Made by a program: the position numbers and the translations under genes
The notes under the pieces: model-generated
Databases searched by the model: none
What the model was told of the DNA's origin: nothing
The model's input: only the letters and a program-made list of their open reading frames with translations
Shown here: positions 57,946 to 64,000 of the stretch, one piece after another
Layout of the letters: the number at the start of each line of letters is the position of its first letter
Numbering within the stretch: position 1 is the stretch's first letter
DNA from: Colocasia esculenta
Taxonomy: Eukaryota; Streptophyta; Magnoliopsida; Alismatales; Araceae
Direction of reading: 5' to 3'
Length of the DNA stretch: 64,000 nucleotides
Assembly (NCBI GenBank): GCA_014218235.1
Contig: CM024766.1
Coordinates: 20,247,346 to 20,311,345 of the forward strand

Positions 57946-58229
57946 GATTGCCTTTAATTTCAAATATGCTTGGCGCTTAAATGAAAAGTCAAATATCTTC
58001 TGACAGAAAACTTGCATGCATATTTTAGAGTCTTGTCAAATAGATATGATCTACTATTTTCAGCATGTTAGCAGAAACACAGGAACATGTATTGTTATCT
58101 TATAACACTCTTCTATGCTAACACTCTCTTCTATGCTTACAGACCTCGAAGACCACAAGAGTCTGATTAAGACAAATGAAGAGAAGGTAAGCAACGGTCA
58201 GAACTCCAACGGATCCCAAACTCAAAACG

Positions 58230-58300
58230 CTATCTCTTCAATGGATCTGTTCAAAGACTATCTCTTCAATGGATCTGTTCAAAGACTGCTCATATAAAAG
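58230..58300 (+). promoter_or_regulatory. D4 28-bp tandem duplication and TATA
   Basis: CTATCTCTTCAATGGATC with the next ten bases is repeated exactly (58230-58257, 58258-58285), immediately followed by TATAAAAG at 58293-58300. Confidence 0.85.
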
Positions 58301-58834
58301 ATGAAGCATGGCTGAAGAAAAAGATGCAGAGCCTTTCCTGAATATCTTTGAAGGAGTGTACAACTGTGAGAAGAACCTCAACGACACATACACTCAAAGA
58401 AAGAGAGAAAAGCCTGAGCCCAGCAGAAGCATTCAAGCTTTCAAGCATCCAAACGTTCAAGCATTCAAGCACTATTGCTTTCTTTTCTCTTCTGTTTTCT
58501 CTCCGAGCTCATTGTATATCTTGGGAGAGTTGGGACTGTGAGCTTTACACAAGTGTTAATCTTGTAAAGCTTCTCAGTCTGATCTTTCTAAGAAAGATCT
58601 GAGTCCAGCTGTAGGACTGTATACAGTGTGTAACCTAGCTGGTGTTTAAGTATAGCAGAACCGCACTGCGTTTGTTCCAGGAGGTTTACTTCTGAACTGT
58701 AAAAGAAGTAGGTTTGCTTCTGAGCCTAGAAAGAAGTGGGCTGCCTTCTTGCCCGGGAAAGAGAAGAAGACCTGGTGGGGTATCCAGGGTGTTGTAGTGT
58801 CCTTGAGGGGGACTGTACCTTCGGTTAGTGAAAT

Positions 58835-58891
58835 CCCAAGAGTTTGCTTGGGAACTGGACGTAGGACTTCCATGTGGGAAGGGCCGAACCA
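58835..58891 (+). promoter_or_regulatory. Conserved double hairpin (D4)
   Basis: Stem 1 CCCAAG/CTTGGG (58835-58840, 58847-58852), block TGGACGTAGG (58856-58865), stem 2 CTTCC/GGAAG (58867-58871, 58877-58881), block CCGAACCA (58884-58891). Confidence 0.8.
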
Positions 58892-59084
58892 GGATAAATC
58901 TCTTGTGTCCTTTGTGTGATTGTTCTTTTGCTTCCGCACTGCTACTCCTTATCACACTAAAATTACCAAACCTTCAAGTATTAATTTCTGTGTTTAAGTT
59001 TCTATTTCAGATTGCAGAAAAACATATTCACCCCCCCCCCCCTCTAGGCTACCTTTCTGCCATACCAAAAGGGCCAACAGTATG

Positions 59085-59659
59085 ACCCTTTACTTGCCTA
59101 ATTTGAATTAGGAAACCCTTGGGTGCGAATTTGGGTGTGTCCTTCTTTCCATGGAGGATTTCTCTCCCCAATTCGTGATGAAAAGAATATGGCAACCTCA
59201 TTTAGGTGGTAACCATGAATTTGTCTTGATTTGAAGTCCAATGATAGTCCATTGGGTGAGAATTTACCCTAACATGGTCCATTAGTGAGTATTTCTGAAT
59301 TTTGGGTTATTTTCTTATCATGAATTTTTTTGTGTCCCAAAAGACTTCTTTTGGTCCAATTTTTACATTGGATTATCAATACCCATTGTTTGAAGTCCAT
59401 TTATGATTTTTATTTTATTTAGACTCACTTTCGTACTAGTAATAGTAATTATCCAACTTATTCCCTTATTACAATAATAAGTTGCAAAACACTTTAAACT
59501 TGGCTAATCTGATCTTTCTTCGCACGAATTCTTTGGGGGGTCATTAGGGAGATTATTTAGAGTTGAACTATGATTTTTTATGAAATTTTCTCATGTGATT
59601 TTGTCTCTGTTATGTTGTACGTATGCTTTTTTACTAATTTACTAATTTGGGGTGCTACA
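59085..59659 (-). mobile_element. C2 solo LTR, part 3 of 3
   Basis: AT-rich LTR end. It finishes GGTGCTACA, followed by TGTAC, the TSD partner of TGTAA at 20443-20447. No gene seen. Confidence 0.85.
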
Positions 59660-59784
59660 TGTACATTTTCTTATATGTTCTCCTCAGACACTTTTCTTAA
59701 CCCTTCCGGGTTCGGCTCATGGGTGGTGTTTCAATATTTGGGTTACTAGTGGGTAATTGGTAATTCGGATCATGAGTCGTCACA
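59660..59784 (+). repeat. B 3' LTR, final 120 bases and C2 TSD
   Basis: After the TSD the sequence runs TTCTTAACCCTTCCGGGTT to GAGTCGTCACA, parallel to the end of the E2 LTR (CCCTTCCGGATC ... GAGTCATTACA). The LTR of B ends at 59784; AGAAA (59785-59789) would be the right TSD copy of B. Confidence 0.75.
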
Positions 59785-60167
59785 AGAAAGGAGACCGCAA
59801 AGCGGTCTTTGTAAAAAGAGGAGCGGCCAATACAGTAGGAATGTTATGCAACAACAATAACACCAATAAAAGGCCAAATACTGGGAAGGACTATGGGATA
59901 GAAAAGAAGGTCAAAGTGGAGGAAAGACAATTAGTTAAAAATTGTCGTTTCTGTGACATGCCTGAACACCGAGCTAAGGAGTGCTGGAAGAAGCTCGGAG
60001 CTTGCTTGAGATGTGGTGGGCATGATCACCACACACCCGACTATCCCATGTTGAAGGACCAGCACACAAACATACCCCAGCATCAGGGATGCCATAATAC
60101 AATAATTGAAGTTGATATCCCTGAGGAAGGGGGTATGGTGGAAGGTACCATCCTTATTCACTCTTAA
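59785..60167 (+). pseudogene. gag: A gag, C-terminal zinc-knuckle part
   Basis: The open frame shows a basic segment, then CRFCDMPEHRAKEC (a CCHC knuckle) and CLRCGGHDHHTPDY, a second knuckle whose last Cys has become Tyr. The capsid part lies left of B, outside the window. The pattern fits chromovirus gag. An ATG at 59757 lies in the B LTR and is not the native start. Confidence 0.82.
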
Positions 60168-60660
60168 CCTGCTTTTGTTCTTATTGATACTGGAGTTGCA
60201 TATTCATTTGTTTCCACTGCATTTGCTGCAACTCTACCTGTTAAACTAGTCCCCATGAAATCCAAAGTCACTATAGCTTCTCCCCTTGACTTTGAATCCG
60301 AACATGCACACTACGTTCCTGAATGCGAAACCATGATTGGAGGGTTGAATATCCCTGCCAATTTCATCTGTCTAGATATGAAGAGGTATCACGCTATATT
60401 GGGTGTTGATTGGTTAATTAAGTATGACACTGATGTCAATTGTCGTCATAGGAGGGTCACCTTTAAAAGACCAACCTTCCAAAACTCTTTTTTTTGACAT
60501 CCATTACCACACACACCTTGTCTTTATCTCTTCCCTTAAAGCTTCTAAGCTGATCAACCAAGGTTGTGTTGCTTTTCTAGTTTCAGTTATTGAGGTAAGA
60601 AAAGAAGAAACCCACTCTAGAAGAAATTCTCATAGCCAGAGCTTACCCTGATGTCTTTCT
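60168..60660 (+). pseudogene. pol: A protease
   Basis: LIDTGVAYSFVS (Asp at about 60186) is a protease active site with DTG intact. AILGVDWLIKYD and NCRHRRVTF follow as in chromoviruses. It continues into a linker with a stop at 60649-60651 and frame changes. Confidence 0.82.
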
Positions 60661-61300
60661 AGAAGACTTCACTGGAATACCACCCGAACAGAAGTAAATT
60701 TCACAATTGAATTGCTTCCTGGGGCTGCTCCAGTATCCAAACCACCATATTGCATGTCTCCTACTGAATTGCAGGAGTTGAAGAGGCAGATTCAAGAACT
60801 GTTATGTCAAGGTTTTATCAGGCCCAGCACATCCCCCTAGGGTTTTTCGGTATTGTTTGTCAGAAATAAGGATGGAGCAATGAGACTCAACATTGATTAA
60901 CGTCAGTTGAATCAACTAATAATCAAGAATAAATATCCACTGCCCCGCATTGATGAGCTATTCGACTAGATCTCAGGTGCCCAATATTTCTCCAAGATCG
61001 ACTTGAGCTTTGGATATCATCAACTGCGTATTAGGGAGAAGGATATCCACAAGTCTCCATTTATAAGCAGCTATGGACACTACGAGTTTGTGGTCATGCT
61101 GTTCGACTTGACAAATGCTCCAGCGGCCTTTATGCAACTTATGAATAATATATATAGGCTTACTTGGACTAGTTCGTAGTGATATTCATTGATGATATTC
61201 TCATCTACTCCAAGTCTAAGGAAGAGCATGAAGAACACTTGAAGATTGCTCTGCAAGTGCTTAGAGATAACCAACTTTATGCAAAACATACCAAATGAGA
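60661..61300 (+). pseudogene. pol: A reverse transcriptase
   Basis: ELLPGAAPVSKPPY, LKRQIQEL, LFVRNKDGAMRL, KNKYPLPRIDELFD, KIDLSFGYHQLRI, LTNAPAAFMQLM and VVIFIDDILIYS mark a Gypsy RT with the IDD site intact. Stops lie near 60838, 60898, 60967, and a frameshift lies near 61140-61180. Heavily damaged, as expected for the oldest element in the nest. Confidence 0.88.
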
Positions 61301-62189
61301 ATTCAGGCTGCTGGAGGTGTCTTTCCTTGGTCATATCATATCCAAGGAAGTATCTTTGTGGACCCGTCTAAAGTAGAGGCAGTAAATAGTTGGGAAAGGT
61401 CGACAACTGTGTCAAAAATTAGAAGCTTTCTAGGTCTAGCTGGTTACTATCGTCGATTCATTAAAGACTTTTCAAAGATAACTGCACCACTGACAAGACA
61501 TAATCGAAAGGAGAATCCATTCATATGGACAACAGAATGTGAAGATAGTTTCTTGTCCTTGAAAGAATATTTAACTTTGGCACCTGTGTTGACACTACCT
61601 ATAGCAGGAGGAAGCTTTGAGGTATATAAATATGCATAAGGATTCGGCCTTGGTTGTGTATTGATGCAAAACGAAAAGGTGATATGATATACTTCTAGAT
61701 AATTAAGGAAGCGTGAAGATAATTATCCTATACATGATCTGGAGCTGGTATCTGAAGTCTTCGCTCTGAAGATATGGTGTCACCAATTATATGGTGAAAA
61801 GTTCATTGTATTTTTTGACCAAAAAAGTGTGAAATACATGTATTCTCAGTAGGAATTGAACATAAGACAACGGAGGTGGTTGGAGAACCTAAAGGACTTC
61901 GACTTCACCATTTCGTACCACCCAGGTAAAGTAAACGCTGGGCCGATGCCCATAGTAGGAAGCCAATGACTACCTTATCAAGTCTCATGGTGGGAGAATG
62001 GTAGTTGGTAGAAGAATTGTCCTAGTTGAACATAGATTCTGATACTAAGAGAGAAGGGTATTTGATTGCTAATATTAGAGCACAACCCACCTTGCTTGAA
62101 GACATTCGAACACTTCAAGATAATGACCCTATGCTTGTACAAGTAAAGGTTAATCTGGACCAGAGGCCGGATTGTTGTGTCCCTAGTTT
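61301..62189 (+). pseudogene. pol: A RT thumb, RNase H and linker
   Basis: KVEAVNSWERS and FLGLAGYYRRFIKDFSKI lead into RNase H: FGLGCVLMQ, HDLELVSEVFALKIW, SVKYMYSQ, RRWLENLKDFDFTISYHPGKVN. Stops are at 61637, 61686, 61699 and 61850. The linker toward integrase (RAQPTLLEDIRTLQDNDPML) continues to 62189, where F is inserted. Integrase must lie to the right of F. Confidence 0.85.
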
Positions 62190-62325
62190 TGATGATGTCA
62201 TAAATCAAGTAAAATGTCATAAATGTCTAACACAAGTTATTTGTACCACAAGAACATTCATAAAGATAAAGACAACTCATTTACATCAACAGAAGAGTTA
62301 CTAAAGTTTAGTGATGTTCATAAGG

Positions 62326-62812
62326 TCGACTCTATACGAAGGTTAGGTCGACACTCAATAAGATTTTCATTGCATAGATATTCAGAGTTTCATATGAGGT
62401 CGACACTACTCGAAGAACAGGTCGACTCTAGTTGCTTTTTTGACCATCGCTGAAGGGGAGGAATCAATTAAGGTCGACACCATATGTGGATCAGGTCGAC
62501 ACTAGTCAAATTTCTTGTGAACTTTTGAAGAGAAGTGCTGGCTAAGATCGACTCCATTTGAGGATGAGGTCGACTCTACCAGACTACCAGGTCGACTCTA
62601 ATGGAAGGTTAGGTCGACTCTATCATCAGATAAGGTCGACACTATGCTGTTGTAAGGTCAACTCTACATCACAGACAGACAGTCAGAGACATAGTCACGT
62701 GGATGAGGTTGACTCTGAAGGGCATAGAGTCGACTCTACTGAAGATTTTACACTGATTCAAGTTTAGTCTTGTGGGTATGCGTCAACTCTATAGTCTTGA
62801 TGCGTCGACTCT
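62326..62812 (+). repeat. GTCGAC array in F LTR
   Basis: About 16 copies of GGTCGACTCT, GGTCGACACT or one-base variants occur in under 500 bases with unrelated spacers. The array ends just upstream of the TATA-like site. Confidence 0.9.
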
Positions 62813-62833
62813 ATGACACTTATTCTACAGAGA

Positions 62834-62841
62834 TATAAAGG
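62834..62841 (+). promoter_or_regulatory. F TATA-like site
   Basis: TATAAAGG follows the end of the GTCGAC array by about 20 bases; probable core promoter of F. Confidence 0.65.
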
Positions 62842-63617
62842 ATCTGTCAGCACATAAGTGATGGGCACGTGACCCAAGGTCCAACGATTGGGACTTCGAG
62901 TACATGTCACATGGTTCTGAAAGATACCACCTTCTGGTGGCAAAAGGATTTCCCAAGTTTTGGGGATTCTGTTGAGGGGCCCACTGAAAAGATTCTGCAA
63001 TTCAGATCAAAAGAGGTGAGTCATCCTCTATAGTTGGGTATCACGCACAGAGGGAAAAAGTGCATTGATCAGAGAGCGCAAGAAGAAAGAGAGAGAGCAA
63101 GAGAGCTTGAGGTTAAAGAAAGTAGTAGACTTCTACACAGTCAATTGATCGTGAGAAGAGGATGCTGGATCATCTCTTCTTCCGTATGAAGACCTGCTAC
63201 TGATCAACTGGAACAGAGGATCGAAATTGATCTCAGATTCAGAGGCAATTGATCCATGTGCTGCAATCAGAAGATGAATTCGATGAACTAAAGTATGAAG
63301 AAGCTGCAATTGGAACTTAAGGAGTCTTCTTACGAGATCTAACTCCAGAGTAGAGCGTTTGATATTTCTGCCCTTCTTCAGACTTCTATTTAGTTTGTTT
63401 TTTCTCAATTTCTTCAATACATCACCTGATTGGTTGTCTACTTCGATTGGAGTAGACGGATTTGATCCTACACATGCTGTGTTAGGATTGTGAGATTTGG
63501 AACAAATCTTGAAGCTGTGAATCAACGGGTTGTTGTTGAAGCTATGTATCAGCGATTTGTAGAAGTTGTGAATCAGCGGCTATGTGAGAGTCTCACACAT
63601 TTGATTTGATAGTGAAG

Positions 63618-63670
63618 CCTCACTGGTTTAGTGAGGGGTGGACGTAGGTCTCCACACTGGAGCCGAACCA
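63618..63670 (+). promoter_or_regulatory. Conserved double hairpin (F)
   Basis: Stem 1 CCTCACT/AGTGAGG (63618-63624, 63630-63636), block TGGACGTAGG (63639-63648), stem 2 CTCCA/TGGAG (63650-63654, 63658-63662), block CCGAACCA (63663-63670). Confidence 0.82.
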
Positions 63671-63826
63671 CCTTAAAATATTGTGTGCACTTGAGTGGTT
63701 TGATATTCACTACATAGATTGTTTCTTCAGATCTGATCTTAATTTTGAGGTTTAATCTTTAATCGGTTTGAAAGGGTCAATATCTATTCACCCCCCCCTC
63801 TAGATATTCCTCCTACACACAACACG

Positions 63827-63838
63827 TGGTATCAGAGC
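63827..63838 (+). promoter_or_regulatory. F primer-binding site
   Basis: TGGTATCAGAGC, exact match to the initiator tRNA-Met complement, two bases after the LTR end. Confidence 0.95.
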
Positions 63839-63887
63839 TAGGCTCTCCAATTCTTTTGGTTTTGCAACCAGGAGAGATATATGTGTT

Positions 63888-64000
63888 ATGGAGTCTAGAG
63901 GTTAGATTACTGAAGGTCATTCTTTGCATGGACCCTCTTACTTTGACGGTACTAACTATGCATACTGGAAAACTCGTATGTCGATGTTTTTTCGAGCACA
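63888..64000 (+). pseudogene. gag: F gag, N-terminal fragment
   Basis: ATG 63888 starts MESRG, then a TAG at 63903-63905 where relatives usually have Gln, then ITEGHSLHGPSYFDG and YAYWKTRMSMFF, the typical start of UBN2-type Copia gag. It continues beyond the window. Confidence 0.85.

Larger units (their letters stand above)
57104..59079 (+). mobile_element. D4: solo Sirevirus-type LTR
   Basis: TGTTGAACCAC to GGGCCAACA, flanked by GTATG on both sides (57099-57103, 59080-59084). It has a CGATTTG array, TATAAAAG at 58293-58300, the double hairpin (58835-58891) and a run of C before CTCTAGGCT at about 59030-59050. No primer site or coding region is present, so it is a solo LTR. Array type relates it to E1, but it is a distinct family. 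Confidence 0.95.
62190..63824 (+). repeat. F 5' LTR
   Basis: TGATGATGTCAT to CACACAACA. It contains the GTCGAC array, TATAAAGG at 62834-62841, the double hairpin 63618-63670 and CACCCCCCCCTCTAG at about 63789-63803. Confidence 0.88.
62190..64000 (+). mobile_element. F: Sirevirus-type Copia, 5' end
   Basis: A 1635-base 5' LTR, a primer-binding site and the first 37 codons of gag are present; the rest is outside the window. It is inserted into A between RNase H and integrase. AGTTT (62185-62189) is the presumed left TSD. Confidence 0.88.

Overview
This window is flowering-plant repetitive DNA. I see no convincing host gene; almost every base can be assigned to LTR retrotransposons of the Copia (Sirevirus-like) and Gypsy (Tekay/Del-like chromovirus) groups, plus one LINE fragment. 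The species cannot be named from the sequence. Nearly all coding regions are pseudogenes with stops and frameshifts.

The layout is a nest. The oldest visible element is Gypsy A (+ strand): only its gag end, protease, RT and RNase H lie here (59785-62189). Gypsy B (+) sits in the gag of A: pol at 15437-18890 and its 3' LTR split into 18902-20447 and 59660-59784. B was hit twice. (1) Copia C1 (- strand; 5' LTR 14076-15436, gag/pol 6231-14000, extra ORF 3047-4524) entered at the gag/protease border. C1 itself carries a solo Gypsy LTR D1 (6531-9239) in its RNase H, and abuts another Gypsy LTR, D2 (1-2946), cut by the window edge. (2) A solo Gypsy LTR C2 (-; 20448-22414, 56353-57103 and 59085-59659) entered the 3' LTR of B. 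C2 contains a complete Gypsy D3 (-; 22415-56347) and a solo Sirevirus LTR D4 (57104-59079). D3 has one insertion in each of its LTRs: a complete Sirevirus E1 (+; 24913-38566) on the left, and E2 (+; 44401-53985), a GC-rich non-autonomous LARD-type element, on the right. E1 carries a 5'-truncated LINE (about 29935-30360). Copia F (+; from 62190) sits in A beyond the RNase H and runs off the right edge. The deepest chain is A > B > C2 > D3 > E1 > LINE, six layers.

Most junctions were fixed by target-site duplications (TSDs) and by continuity of the interrupted sequence: CCCAC for E1, ATTCC for E2, GTATG for D4, TCCAA/TCCAG for D3, TGTAA/TGTAC for C2.

The most interesting material is non-coding. 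Four different Sirevirus-type LTRs share two fixed blocks (TGGACGTAGG-like and CCGAACCA) that enclose an inverted repeat whose sequence differs in each family while pairing is kept. The Gypsy LTRs carry blocks of short inverted repeats with a family-specific CG-containing arm, often placed on both sides of the presumed promoter. D3 gag is interrupted by two short GT...AG segments (74 and 77 nt) whose removal restores one reading frame. E1 has a very long extra ORF after pol with the same module as C1. E2 has two full LTRs but no coding capacity, and still holds the last pol codons of its chromovirus ancestor.
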